From Pasteurellaceae bacterium Pebbles2 (GTDB taxonomy: Bacteria > Pseudomonadota > Gammaproteobacteria > Enterobacterales > Pasteurellaceae): a stretch of 64,000 bases of DNA. Where the stretch lies: assembly GCA_023101505.1 (NCBI GenBank), contig LVZA01000001.1, positions 1,178,001 through 1,242,000 of the forward strand, read 5' to 3'. The notes below the pieces were generated by a model. The model saw only the letters and a list, made by a program, of their open reading frames with translations, was not told the DNA's origin and searched no databases. Of the stretch, positions 8,511 to 16,417 are shown piece after piece; positions within the stretch are counted from its first letter, which is position 1, and each line of letters opens with the position of its first letter. The translations under genes were made by a program, and so were the position numbers.

Positions 8511-8561
8511 TATCTCAAAATATTATTTGAGTATTATTTATGCGAGAAAAAGTGAGATATT
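8509..8561. repeat. Short inverted repeat upstream of the small RNA promoter
   Basis: AATATCTCA (8509-8517) and TGAGATATT (8553-8561) are exact 9-bp inverted repeats. The first overlaps the -35 region of the small RNA promoter, so it could be a binding site or the base of a hairpin. Confidence 0.45.
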
Positions 8562-8673
8562 AAACTACCTTTACAACTTCGTTGATGTCTTGAACTGTTT
8601 TTGGTTATTTATTATCGAGATAAATAAAAAGGGAAAGCGAATTTATAAGCGAATTTGTTATGAAAGTTTTAAC

Positions 8674-8759
8674 AAAAGTGCGGTGCTTTTTTCATTAGTT
8701 TTTAACATCTTGAGTTTATATGAAGTTAAAAAACTAATTAATTTTACACCGCACTTTTT
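8674..8759 (-). terminator. Nested uptake-sequence hairpin after ftsN
   Basis: Outer arms are AAAAGTGCGGTG (8674-8685) and CACCGCACTTTT (8747-8758). Inside lies a second inverted repeat, ATTAGTTTTTAAC (8694-8706) with GTTAAAAAACTAAT (8725-8738). It stands just beyond the ftsN stop and likely terminates that minus-strand transcript. Confidence 0.65.
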
Positions 8760-8776
8760 GAAAGGTGTGATAGGAA

Positions 8777-9682
8777 TTACATTCCGATGACAACGCAACC
8801 TGCAATAGCGCTGGCTTGTTGCTGAGCAGAAACCGCAGCAGGACGGTCGCCGATAGGACCGATTAACACACGATTCCATTTTCCGCTTTCGGTAATGCGT
8901 GCGTTCAACCCCGACATTGCTAAACGAGCTTGCAGATTTTCGGCTTTTGCTTTGTCGTTAAATGCACCACATTGTAAGCCAAATTTGCCAGTGGCTTTTG
9001 CGGTTTCTTTTTTAGCTTCATCTTTTTTCACGTCGGCTTTTTTGCCGTCATCTTTCTTACTGTCTTCTTTTTTGGCTTCTTCCACGGTTGCCGTGTTTTT
9101 CGCTAATTCTGCTTTTTTACGTTCTTCTTCTTTTTTGCGCTGTTCAGCCAGTTTTTTCTGTTCCGCTAATTTCTTTTGCTCGGCTAATTTGCGCTCTTGT
9201 TCCGCTTTTGCCGCTTCATCGCTCACAGGTGCTGGGCTAGCTGGTGCTTGAGTGGTTGCCGTTTCTGTGCCACCAGCCGCTTTTGCTTCAGCTTCTTTCG
9301 CTGCTTTTTCTGCTTCGTCTTGCTTTAATTTTTCCAACGCCGCTTGTTTAGCTTTTTCTTCATCTTGCAAGCGTTTTAGCTCCGCTTTTTGTGCTTCGCT
9401 TAATTGCGCTTGTTGGTTGTTCGTCACTGAACGGCTTTCTAACTCTTTGATATAAGAATAGGTTTCTTCCAATTTGCTGGGTAATTGGCTTTTAGGTTTC
9501 TCTTTTTCCACCACTTGAGCAGGTGTTTGAGTTGCTACTTCAGGCGTTTTTTCTTTTAACAAATAAAGTCCGCCAGCAAATGCCACGACAACGCCGCCTG
9601 CAATAGCTAATAAAAGGGACTTATTCATTGGTGATTTTTTCTTTTTTGCGCCGTTTCGTACGGCATAATCTCGTTGTGCCAC
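8777..9682 (-). CDS. ftsN: Cell division protein FtsN
   Basis: A 301-aa bitopic divisome protein that triggers septal peptidoglycan synthesis through FtsA and FtsQLB-FtsWI. It begins MAQRDYAVRNG, like E. coli FtsN. Residues 22-41 form the membrane helix. YIKELESR at 77-84 matches the essential E-domain segment. A long Lys/Glu/Ala-rich linker (about 90-230) includes three hexapeptide repeats, KLAEQK KLAEQK KLAEQR. A SPOR domain at about 232-301 (GLQCGAF start, RVLIGP core) binds denuded glycan. It follows priA closely, as in related genomes. The linker repeats could vary in length between strains. Confidence 0.93.
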   Translation of the reverse strand: MAQRDYAVRNGAKKKKSPMNKSLLLAIAGGVVVAFAGGLYLLKEKTPEVATQTPAQVVEKEKPKSQLPSKLEETYSYIKELESRSVTNNQQAQLSEAQKAELKRLQDEEKAKQAALEKLKQDEAEKAAKEAEAKAAGGTETATTQAPASPAPVSDEAAKAEQERKLAEQKKLAEQKKLAEQRKKEEERKKAELAKNTATVEEAKKEDSKKDDGKKADVKKDEAKKETAKATGKFGLQCGAFNDKAKAENLQARLAMSGLNARITESGKWNRVLIGPIGDRPAAVSAQQQASAIAGCVVIGM

Positions 9683-9773
9683 AATAATATTCCGATAATA
9701 TGCTAAAAATGAGTTAATATTTTCGATTAAATAGTGTCAATTTTACTTAATTCTCTGCCTTTTGGCTAGAGGC

Positions 9774-11996
9774 TCAAGACAGATCTTGCGGATCTACGTC
9801 TAAATTTAACCGCACTTTGCCATTTTTTCGTAGCTCATCAAGATTACACGCCGAATGATGCTGAAAATCTCTTAATGCGTGCTGCAAAATTTGCCGTGAT
9901 GAATGTTGCAATAATAATTGCCAGCGATATTGATCGGCTTTTTTGGCAAACGGGGCGGGCATTACGCCTAAAATTTGTAAGTGCGGTTGATTTTTCGCCA
10001 CTTTCCATTGGTAGAAAAATTCCGCAATCTGGCTTAGGCTTTGCTCCGCTTCAGCACTTTGACGACTTTGCGCCTTAAACAAGGCTTGCGAGCTAAAGGG
10101 TGGCAAGCCCATTGTTTGACGCATTTTTAACGTCTCGTTCGCAAAAGCAGCATAACCGTCGTGCAACAAACGTTGCAATAAAGGGTGGTCAGGGTAGTGC
10201 GTTTGTAGCACCACTTCGCCTTGTTTTTCCGCACGCCCAGCACGCCCAGCCACTTGCACATATAGCTGCGCCAGCCGTTCTTCGGCACGAAAATCCACAG
10301 AAAACAAACTGCTGTCCACATTGACTAATGCAACCAAGGTAACATCGGGGAAATGATGTCCTTTCGCCAACATTTGCGTGCCGATCAAAATTTGGCTTTT
10401 GCCTTGATGAATATCGCTTAAATAGCTTTCTAGCTTGCCTTTGCGTGCGGTGCTATCTCGGTCAATTCGAGCAATGCCATATTGCGGAAAACGCTCTTGC
10501 AACGTTTGTTCCAACTGTTCTGTGCCAAGCCCTGTGGTTACCAAATGAGTTGAACCGCAATCGCCACATTGTCGTGGAATTGGGCGTTGTGAACTGCAAT
10601 GATGACAGCGCATAACACGTTGTTGCTGGTGATAAGTCAGCGGTTTATCGCAGTGTGAACAAGTGGCGATCCACCCACATTCGTGGCACAGCAACACTGG
10701 CGCAAAACCACGACGATTTAAAAACAGTAGTACTTGATTGCCTTTTTGCAAGTGTGCTTCCATTTTTTTTAGCAACGCCACGGAAAGCCCATTCACCATA
10801 TTTTGTGTTTTTAAATCAATTAATTGGCTTTGCACGGCTTGCGCTTGTCCTGCTCTTTTTGACAGCAAAATAGCTTGATATTTGCCCTGCTGCACATTAT
10901 TTAAACTTTCTAAACTTGGCGTGGCAGAGCCCATTAAAACAGGAATATCCAACTGTTTGGCGTACACCACTGCCAAATCTCGAGCGTGATAGCGCCAGCC
11001 GTCTTGCTGTTTGAACGAAGCATCGTGTTCTTCATCAATCACAATTAAACCAAGATCAGAAAATGGGGTGAACAGCGCCGATCTTGTGCCAATAATCACC
11101 GCACTTTGTGCCGTTCTTGCTCGTTGCCACGCTTGCAGGCGTTGCGTGTCGTTCACATTGGAATGCAACACATCAATCGGCACATTAAAACGTGCCATAA
11201 AACGTTGTACCGTTTGCGGTGTCAGCCCAATTTCAGGCACTAACACCAACACTTGCTTGCCTTTTTTCAGCGTTTCTTCAATGAGTTGTAAGTAAATTTC
11301 TGTTTTGCCCGAGCCAGTTACACCGTCGAGCAAAAACGCCGCAAAGCCTTGTTGAAATAGCAATTTAGTTAATGCTAAGGCTTGTTGCTGGTTTAGTTTT
11401 AATCTATTTTCTGCTTTGGCAACAGGCAATTCTCCCAAGGCTTCCTGCCAGTGGATTGGCGTGATAATTTGTTCCTGTTCTTCAATAAATTGCTTCGCTT
11501 TTAACGCTGACCAAATAGCAACGCCAAATTCGTTATTGCCTTTTTCTAAGGGAGAAATTGTCAATGCTTGTAACGCATCTTGTTGTTTTTTCGCTTTTTT
11601 TAATTCGCCCGATTGCAAGGCTTGCGCCCCAAGTGCGGTTAAATTCCACAAGGTTTTTGATTTTTGCACCGCACTTTCGCCGTTACGTAACTTCGTTGGC
11701 AATGCCGACAGCAACACTTCGCCAAGTGGCGCTTGATAATAATTCGCTGCCCAATTTAACAAATGCCAAAGCTCGGGCGTGAACACCGATTGTTCATCTA
11801 ACACTGCCTGCACTGCTTTTAATTGCTCCACAGGCAAATCACTTTGCTCAGGCAACGCCACCACAATACCAATTCGCTTTTGCGGACCAAAAGGCACTTG
11901 CACACGCACGCCCACGTCCACCGCCATATCTAACGGCAGCAGATAATCAAAAAAGCGCATTAAAGGCACGGCAAGGGCGACACGAACTATTTTCAT
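9774..11996 (-). CDS. priA: Primosomal protein N' (replication restart helicase PriA)
   Basis: A 740-aa 3'-5' superfamily 2 DNA helicase that recognises stalled forks and D-loops and loads the primosome. Order: N-terminal 3'-binding domain (VALAVPLMRFFDYLLP), winged-helix region, Walker A GVTGSGKT at about 225-232, and the DEEHD Walker B box about 90 residues on. A cysteine-rich zinc module is inserted in the helicase core (pairs at CHECGW, CSHC, CHHC, CGDCGS). The second RecA lobe carries QVAGRAGRAEKQGEV, and a C-terminal domain follows. The start MKIVRVALAVP at 11996, with AGGA eight bases upstream, fits better than an in-frame ATG seven codons earlier. Gene order priA-ftsN is conserved in gamma-proteobacteria. 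Confidence 0.95.
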   Translation of the reverse strand: MKIVRVALAVPLMRFFDYLLPLDMAVDVGVRVQVPFGPQKRIGIVVALPEQSDLPVEQLKAVQAVLDEQSVFTPELWHLLNWAANYYQAPLGEVLLSALPTKLRNGESAVQKSKTLWNLTALGAQALQSGELKKAKKQQDALQALTISPLEKGNNEFGVAIWSALKAKQFIEEQEQIITPIHWQEALGELPVAKAENRLKLNQQQALALTKLLFQQGFAAFLLDGVTGSGKTEIYLQLIEETLKKGKQVLVLVPEIGLTPQTVQRFMARFNVPIDVLHSNVNDTQRLQAWQRARTAQSAVIIGTRSALFTPFSDLGLIVIDEEHDASFKQQDGWRYHARDLAVVYAKQLDIPVLMGSATPSLESLNNVQQGKYQAILLSKRAGQAQAVQSQLIDLKTQNMVNGLSVALLKKMEAHLQKGNQVLLFLNRRGFAPVLLCHECGWIATCSHCDKPLTYHQQQRVMRCHHCSSQRPIPRQCGDCGSTHLVTTGLGTEQLEQTLQERFPQYGIARIDRDSTARKGKLESYLSDIHQGKSQILIGTQMLAKGHHFPDVTLVALVNVDSSLFSVDFRAEERLAQLYVQVAGRAGRAEKQGEVVLQTHYPDHPLLQRLLHDGYAAFANETLKMRQTMGLPPFSSQALFKAQSRQSAEAEQSLSQIAEFFYQWKVAKNQPHLQILGVMPAPFAKKADQYRWQLLLQHSSRQILQHALRDFQHHSACNLDELRKNGKVRLNLDVDPQDLS

Positions 11997-12044
11997 CGAA
12001 GATCCTATTTTATCCAATCGGGGTCATTATAGCGAAAATCCCCC

Positions 12045-12072
12045 TTGAATAATCCATTTTTTTCGGTATAAT
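12045..12072 (+). promoter_or_regulatory. Promoter of rpmE
   Basis: -35 TTGAAT (12045-12050), 16-bp spacer, -10 TATAAT (12067-12072). Predicted start near 12079 leaves a leader of about 118 nt before rpmE. Confidence 0.75.
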
Positions 12073-12078
12073 TTCGGC

Positions 12079-12196
12079 TCTTTTAGCGTGCTTTCAGAAT
12101 TCCAACGGAAATTCGATAGCGTATTATTAATCACACGCGGTGTTTGAATATGTCAAATAGGTCTTATAGCGGCGTGGCTTCAAATTGAGGTTTTCT
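12079..12196 (+). promoter_or_regulatory. 5' leader of rpmE, possible autoregulatory site for L31
   Basis: Unusually long (about 118 nt) for a single small ribosomal-protein gene. E. coli rpmE is known to be autogenously repressed through its 5' leader, so this leader may do the same. I can see short complementary segments but no motif that proves it. Confidence 0.4.
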
Positions 12197-12409
12197 ATGA
12201 AACAAGGTATTCACCCAGAATATAACGAAATTACGGCAACTTGTTCTTGCGGTAATGTAATCAAAACTCGCTCAACCGTGGGTAAAAACTTAAACCTAGA
12301 CGTGTGCGGCAACTGCCACCCATTCTACACAGGTAAACAACGTGTTGTTGACACTGGCGGTCGTGTAGAACGCTTCAACAAACGTTTCAGCATTCCAGGT
12401 ACGAAGTAA
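12197..12409 (+). CDS. rpmE: 50S ribosomal protein L31 (bL31), zinc-binding form
   Basis: A 70-aa large-subunit protein contributing to intersubunit bridge B1b. It keeps the zinc-binding cysteines (CSCGN near residues 14-18 and CGNCHP near 35-40), so this is the C+ form rather than the zinc-free paralogue induced on zinc starvation. C-terminal [17 protein letters not shown] is diagnostic. The start [11 protein letters not shown] at 12197 matches the family's usual N-terminus and has GAGG upstream; an in-frame ATG four codons earlier is unlikely. It has its own promoter and terminator. Confidence 0.97.
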   Translation: MKQGIHPEYNEITATCSCGNVIKTRSTVGKNLNLDVCGNCHPFYTGKQRVVDTGGRVERFNKRFSIPGTK

Positions 12410-12434
12410 TTTAAAGACTAGCTCTTTTTCAGAT

Positions 12435-12477
12435 AAAAGCCATCTATTGTTTTAAACAATCAAGGTGGCTTTTTTAT
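12435..12477 (+). terminator. Intrinsic terminator after rpmE
   Basis: AAAAGCCATC pairs with GGTGGCTTTT, with a further ATTGTTTTAAACAAT stem in the loop, and ends in a T-run. Confidence 0.8.
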
Positions 12478-12528
12478 ATTTAGAAATAAGTAAAATTTCA
12501 TCGCTAGATATAATAAAAGGAAAATACT

Positions 12529-12690
12529 ATGGGCTTACTAAATAATGCACCAACTGGTCAACAAAATATTTTTTATACTGAAGAAGAATTGGATTTAATC
12601 TATAAAATGCGAAATGGATTAGTTGAAACTCGCACGCATAAAGAAGTAATGGACAATTTAAGAAAGATTTTAAAACTTGATGAAAATTGA
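12529..12690 (+). CDS. Uncharacterised 53-aa small protein
   Basis: An intact short reading frame beginning MGLLNNAPTGQQNIFYTEEE and ending NLRKILKLDEN. An AAGG Shine-Dalgarno stands eight bases before the ATG. The chain is soluble-looking and charged, with a probable amphipathic helix over its second half (TEEELDLIYKMRNGLVET). No signal peptide or membrane segment is visible. It lies between the rpmE terminator and a bidirectional terminator at 12776-12807, so it would be an independent unit. TATAAT at 12509-12514 could be a -10 box, though it is close to the start codon and I see no clear -35. Family not recognised; it might be translated or might be chance. Confidence 0.5.
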   Translation: MGLLNNAPTGQQNIFYTEEELDLIYKMRNGLVETRTHKEVMDNLRKILKLDEN

Positions 12691-12775
12691 TTACCAAATT
12701 ATTTGGCATTAAAATGCGGGAAATAAGTTAGTAAAATAGACGAAATAAATTTCAGATCCGCTAGGCAGAATGTTC

Positions 12776-12807
12776 ACTAAAAACCCCGCTTATGCAGGGT
12801 TTTTAGT
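12776..12807. terminator. Bidirectional intrinsic terminator
   Basis: ACTAAAAACCC and GGGTTTTTAGT are perfect inverted repeats around CGCTTATGCA, with A-runs and T-runs on both sides. It separates the small ORF from the convergent glycosyltransferase-like gene; the right arm touches the latter's stop codon. Confidence 0.88.
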
Positions 12808-13838
12808 TATGGAGCTATTCTCGGTAAATCAATTTTTTGATGCGGTTCAATGTTTAAAATATATTTAATCCAATTACCGAAACTGTATTTTTCTTTAATT
12901 TGTGGATCAATTTGAAAGTATGGCTTTTCTAAAAATTCCTTAAGATCATCAATATTATTATCTAAGATAAAAATATTATCAGGGTGATAGAAGTCATACT
13001 TTGAAATATCCTTATTTGTTGTAATTAATTTCTTATCATATCCTAATGCTTCAAACGTTCTTAAGGACAGCCCAGTATGTTCATTAATTAAGAAATCAAC
13101 TAAGACTTTAGATTTCTTAGATTGCTCTAAATTCTGTTCATAACTTTTAGTATCATTTTTCTCGAGCAATGTAATATTATCTGGGTAAATGTTACGGAGT
13201 GAGTTGATGCTTTTTTCGCAGTATATTTGAAAATTCAATTTCCAATCGTATTTTTTAGCATATTCCGAGAAATATAATACATCTTTTACCCTATCTTTAG
13301 AGTGTGCTCCAAGAAAATAGAAATCATATTCCAAAGAAGGTAGTTCTTTGTCATAGTCAAAATAAAAACTTGTCGCTGGTAAAAAATTATTATTAGGAAT
13401 GTCTAAGTCAGTAGGATTAAACACATAAACTTTATCAAATAGCTGTACTCTATCAAAAATGGCAGGGTATCTTTTAACTCCGTCCCATTGATAATTAATC
13501 ATTCCACCTACTGAAACTTTTGTTTTTACATAAGAAATAAATTCTTTAGAATAATTTTGTGCTAAGAAAAATAAGCCAAAATCAAAAATTTCATTTTTAA
13601 TTTTGTTCTCAATCTCTTGTTTTTTAAATTCTGATCGTAGCCTTAGCTTAGCATTTTTATCTTTTAATACAACTTTACGAAACTTTATAATTAATCTTGA
13701 TAAAATAGAGGGGTAATTAAATTTTTCATTCGCAGATGTAATATTAAAAACTTCAAATCCATAAAACTGAAGATTTTTAATAATTAAGTCAGATATTCCG
13801 TGAGTGGTAGTAATTCCAAGAATAATTCGTTTTTTCAT
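12807..13838 (-). CDS. Putative glycosyltransferase (CgeB/GT-B-like), AT-rich
   Basis: About 343 aa with no signal peptide or membrane helix. The C-terminal half resembles the GT-B nucleotide-sugar domain of CgeB-like and capsule/LPS glycosyltransferases: EHTGLSLRTFEALGYDKKLITTN near residues 255-280 and NIFILDNNIDDLKEFL near 290-305. The N-terminal half is weakly conserved (GITTTHGISDLIIKNLQFYGFEVFN). It probably transfers a sugar to a surface glycan, but donor and acceptor are unknown. Base composition is clearly AT-richer than its neighbours and the gene contains no uptake sequence, which suggests recent acquisition. ATG codons at 13847 and 13838 are both possible; the latter has GGA at better spacing. 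Confidence 0.65.
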   Translation of the reverse strand: MKKRIILGITTTHGISDLIIKNLQFYGFEVFNITSANEKFNYPSILSRLIIKFRKVVLKDKNAKLRLRSEFKKQEIENKIKNEIFDFGLFFLAQNYSKEFISYVKTKVSVGGMINYQWDGVKRYPAIFDRVQLFDKVYVFNPTDLDIPNNNFLPATSFYFDYDKELPSLEYDFYFLGAHSKDRVKDVLYFSEYAKKYDWKLNFQIYCEKSINSLRNIYPDNITLLEKNDTKSYEQNLEQSKKSKVLVDFLINEHTGLSLRTFEALGYDKKLITTNKDISKYDFYHPDNIFILDNNIDDLKEFLEKPYFQIDPQIKEKYSFGNWIKYILNIEPHQKIDLPRIAP

Positions 13839-13980
13839 ATAGCGCATTCCAAGAGAACTGTATTGGTTATATTAATTCGTTAATTATTTTTGTTTATTTG
13901 AGAGAAATTTGCTATCTGTATAATTGCTATTTATAATAACCCTCTATTGACTTTAACAGGACTATAGCATAGTTTGATAC

Positions 13981-14008
13981 TTGAATGGTAAGTTTTTTCC
14001 TGTAAAAT
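13981..14008 (+). promoter_or_regulatory. Promoter upstream of the DXD glycosyltransferase gene
   Basis: -35 TTGAAT (13981-13986), 16-bp spacer, -10 TAAAAT (14003-14008). It lies 38 bp before the ATG at 14047. Confidence 0.6.
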
Positions 14009-14046
14009 ATATTTCATATTATTCAAAATAACGTAGATAACATAAA

Positions 14047-14913
14047 ATGAACTTAGTCTTGCTCACCTTTGGAACTCGTTTGGAAAATCATTATCAAGCC
14101 TGTTTTGCTATTTTAACTTTTTTAAAAGATCCTGCGATTAAGCGAGTGGTGATTGTTACTGATCGCAAAGAATTTTATCATTTTCTGGGTGAGCGAGTTG
14201 AGTTTATTGAGATTGATGAAAATACGCTTAAGCAGTGGCAAGGGGAGGCGCAATTCTTTTGGCGAGTGAAGATTAAAGCCTTGCAAGCGGTGCAGCAATC
14301 TTATCCTGATGAGCATTTGCTTTATGTGGATAGTGATGTTTTTCTCGCTGGACAACTCGTTGATATTCAACAAAAATTATCGCAAGGTCAACCTTTTATG
14401 CATCTGTGCGAGGGAGAAATCTCGGATAAATCTAACCGCACTTGGCAGAAAATGCAACGTGAATTGGCTGGGAAACGCTTCGCTGATGTCGAAATTACGC
14501 CACAGGCTAAAATGTGGAATGCTGGTGTGATTGCCTTGCCAGCCCAGCTCGCCGCACAAGCCATTGCCTTAAGTTTACAACTGTGTGATGAAATTTGTGC
14601 GACGAAATGTGAGCGTAGATTGGTGGAGCAATTTTCGTTTTCGTTGGCGTTAAATCATCTTGTGCCGTTGCAGGCTTGCGATCAAGTGATTGGGCATTAT
14701 TGGGGAAATAAATCAGAATGGAATGCGATGATTGCCAATTTCTTTGTCGATGCTCATTTTAAGCAATTCTCGCTGGCGGAATGTGTTGATTTATTAGCGC
14801 AAAAAGATTGGAACGCCTTGCCACTCAACAAAAAACAACGCAATATCAATCGAAGATTAAAAGCCGCTGTGGATTATTTATTCCCAGCTAAGCATATTCG
14901 TTATTTTCGTTAA
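14047..14913 (+). CDS. Glycosyltransferase with DXD motif (GT-A fold)
   Basis: A 288-aa probable cytoplasmic sugar transferase. Its N-terminus MNLVLLTFGTRLENHYQ starts a Rossmann-like nucleotide-sugar fold. YVDSDVFLAG around residue 95 is a DXD metal-binding motif, and MWNAGVIALPA near residue 156 resembles the NAG motif of family 8 and related galactosyl/glucosyltransferases. A later HYWGNKSEWN segment is also typical. The C-terminus is basic (KKQRNINRRLK), suggesting membrane association. It probably acts on lipooligosaccharide or another surface glycan; specificity cannot be inferred. The Shine-Dalgarno is weak (ATAACATAAA before the ATG). Confidence 0.75.
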   Translation: MNLVLLTFGTRLENHYQACFAILTFLKDPAIKRVVIVTDRKEFYHFLGERVEFIEIDENTLKQWQGEAQFFWRVKIKALQAVQQSYPDEHLLYVDSDVFLAGQLVDIQQKLSQGQPFMHLCEGEISDKSNRTWQKMQRELAGKRFADVEITPQAKMWNAGVIALPAQLAAQAIALSLQLCDEICATKCERRLVEQFSFSLALNHLVPLQACDQVIGHYWGNKSEWNAMIANFFVDAHFKQFSLAECVDLLAQKDWNALPLNKKQRNINRRLKAAVDYLFPAKHIRYFR

Positions 14914-14916
14914 ACT

Positions 14917-14947
14917 AAAAAAGTGCGGTATTTTTTACCGCACTTTT
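14917..14947. terminator. Bidirectional uptake-sequence terminator
   Basis: AAAAGTGCGGTA (14919-14930) and TACCGCACTTTT (14936-14947) with a short T loop. It serves the convergent glycosyltransferase and MNT genes and overlaps the end of the MNT gene. Confidence 0.85.
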
Positions 14948-15249
14948 GCTTGAATGATGATGTAATGGGCTTGAATGATGTCTTTGAAGTTTTGCGATAA
15001 TTTTGACCAATCTAGCACATCGACTTTCCACGGCAAATCGGACTCAGAAAAATCTTCATTTAATATTGCCAGCTGGCTTAGCGTTAGTGGCGTTTCGCTG
15101 AGAATAACTAAATCCAAATCAGAGTAAGGTTTGGCTGTGCCTTTGGTGCGGCTGCCGAATGCCCAAACTTCATCATTTGGCACATTTTTTTGTAAAATGC
15201 GGCGAACGATTTGCTCGTGTTCTGGTTTAAGATCAAGGCTGTTGTGCAT
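14935..15249 (-). CDS. MNT-type nucleotidyltransferase (MntA-like antitoxin)
   Basis: A 104-aa minimal nucleotidyltransferase. GSRTKGTAKPYSDLDLVIL at residues 32-50 is the pol-beta signature with catalytic Asp44 and Asp46, and a third acidic residue is in KVDVLDW (77 or 80). It is the partner of the HEPN gene just upstream, with which it overlaps by 17 bp. The pair corresponds to H. influenzae HI0073/HI0074. In characterised MntA/HepT (type VII) pairs the MNT enzyme adenylylates a tyrosine of the HEPN toxin and neutralises it. Antitoxin activity is inferred from this architecture. Confidence 0.88.
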   Translation of the reverse strand: MHNSLDLKPEHEQIVRRILQKNVPNDEVWAFGSRTKGTAKPYSDLDLVILSETPLTLSQLAILNEDFSESDLPWKVDVLDWSKLSQNFKDIIQAHYIIIQAKVR

Positions 15250-15646
15250 TTAATTGTTCTTTTAACTTTTGTTCCAAATAAATGGCTTCTTGCAAAAATT
15301 TTGGAATGTCAGCAACCACATCAAGCGCAATGCTTTCATCGTAAGTATGGCTAGTGCGCCCACGCATATCACGGTAGTTGCGCCAGTCTGCCCATTCTCC
15401 CTTTAATAAGCCTGTGGCGTTACCTGCTCGGATTAAATCTTGAAAAGGCAGGTTGTTATAGGCTTCGGGATCGGGCGCAATTTGCGACAGATAACGCTTC
15501 AACATTTTGTGGCTGATTTCATAAGTGAATTCAAAACGTTGAATAAGACCATCACGAATTTGTAAATCGCTGGTGTCTTGTTGATAGCGCTGCCAGCCCT
15601 CGTTTAATCGGGCGACAGCATTTGTTAATGGGCTAATATCAAGCAT
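15233..15646 (-). CDS. HEPN-domain protein (HepT/HI0074-like)
   Basis: A 137-aa helical protein of the HI0074 nucleotidyltransferase substrate-binding family. RGRTSHTY at residues 95-102 fits the RX4HXY motif: Arg and His are the RNase residues of HEPN toxins and the Tyr is the residue adenylylated by MntA in the type VII system. The surrounding helix (WADWRNYRDM) is also conserved. Its ATG overlaps the TAA of the upstream loiP gene by one base (TAATG), so it is translationally coupled to that gene, and it overlaps the MNT gene downstream. RNA cleavage is inferred, not shown. Confidence 0.87.
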   Translation of the reverse strand: MLDISPLTNAVARLNEGWQRYQQDTSDLQIRDGLIQRFEFTYEISHKMLKRYLSQIAPDPEAYNNLPFQDLIRAGNATGLLKGEWADWRNYRDMRGRTSHTYDESIALDVVADIPKFLQEAIYLEQKLKEQLNAQQP

Positions 15647-16404
15647 TATTTTCTCGGGTTATAAACTTTCATTGCTTCAGGCATTAAGCGTAATAAATTC
15701 TCTTGGCGATCTGCATCGCTTGGGTGAGTTGAGAACAAGCTGATTGGGCTTGAACTACTTTGTTGTTGCATTTTTTGCCATAATTTTGGTGCAGCTTGTG
15801 GATTATAGCCTGATTTTGCCATTAAAATTAAGCCCACTTCGTCTGCTTCGGTTTCCGCACCACGTGAAAAAGGTTTATTAGTGATCAAATCTACTGCACC
15901 ACCTGCTAAGCCTTGTGTATCCACGCCTAATGCTACTTTTGCACCAAGTTCGGCAACTGCACCTAGTACGTTGGTGAATACGCCACGATTATAAGATGAT
16001 TTGCTATGCTCTTTTAAGGCGTGCGCCATTTCGTGTCCCATTACGGTGGCGATTTCGTCGTCATTAAGCGCAAGTTGATCGACCAAACCTGTGTAGAACA
16101 TCATTTTTCCGCCTGCCATCGCCCACGCATTTAATTCTTTGCTTTTTACGACAGCAATTTGCCAATTAAATTTTAAGCCAGTTTGGTTTTCTTTTTCGGC
16201 ATAAGGTCGCATCGTATGGAACACTTTGTGTATGCGTTTTGCTGTTGGTGAACTGGTGTCTAATACGCCTTTACTGCGAGCTTCGCTCAACACTTGCGCA
16301 TATTGTTCCTCTGCTTGTTGGGTCATTTCTAATGAGCTTGCACAGCCAGCTAAAAGTGCGCTGGCAAAAAGTGCGGTGATAAATTTTGCTTTAATTTTCA
16401 ACAT
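15646..16404 (-). CDS. loiP: Outer-membrane M48-family metallopeptidase lipoprotein (LoiP/YggG-like)
   Basis: A 252-aa zinc protease. Residues 1-21 are a lipoprotein signal ending in LLAGC, with Cys21 lipidated; Ala and Ser at +2 and +3 predict outer-membrane sorting. The zinc motif HEMAH is at 124-128, with the downstream ligand in ETEADEVG. LoiP-type enzymes act in periplasmic protein quality control together with BepA-like relatives. The start at 16404 gives a complete lipoprotein signal; the longer frame reading MSVRKNKID lacks one. The ppa terminator lies just upstream, only 14 bp away. The HEPN and MNT genes follow with overlapping frames. Confidence 0.87.
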   Translation of the reverse strand: MLKIKAKFITALFASALLAGCASSLEMTQQAEEQYAQVLSEARSKGVLDTSSPTAKRIHKVFHTMRPYAEKENQTGLKFNWQIAVVKSKELNAWAMAGGKMMFYTGLVDQLALNDDEIATVMGHEMAHALKEHSKSSYNRGVFTNVLGAVAELGAKVALGVDTQGLAGGAVDLITNKPFSRGAETEADEVGLILMAKSGYNPQAAPKLWQKMQQQSSSSPISLFSTHPSDADRQENLLRLMPEAMKVYNPRK

Positions 16405-16417
16405 TCCTGATATCCCA

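Noticed and set aside
8413-8790. 125-codon plus-strand reading frame beginning MASYSTT
   Set aside because: Its first seven residues match those of EF-P and 19 of 21 bases match the efp start, but similarity stops there. The frame lies across the palindrome of the candidate small RNA, has no Shine-Dalgarno and overlaps the ftsN end, so it is likely coincidence.
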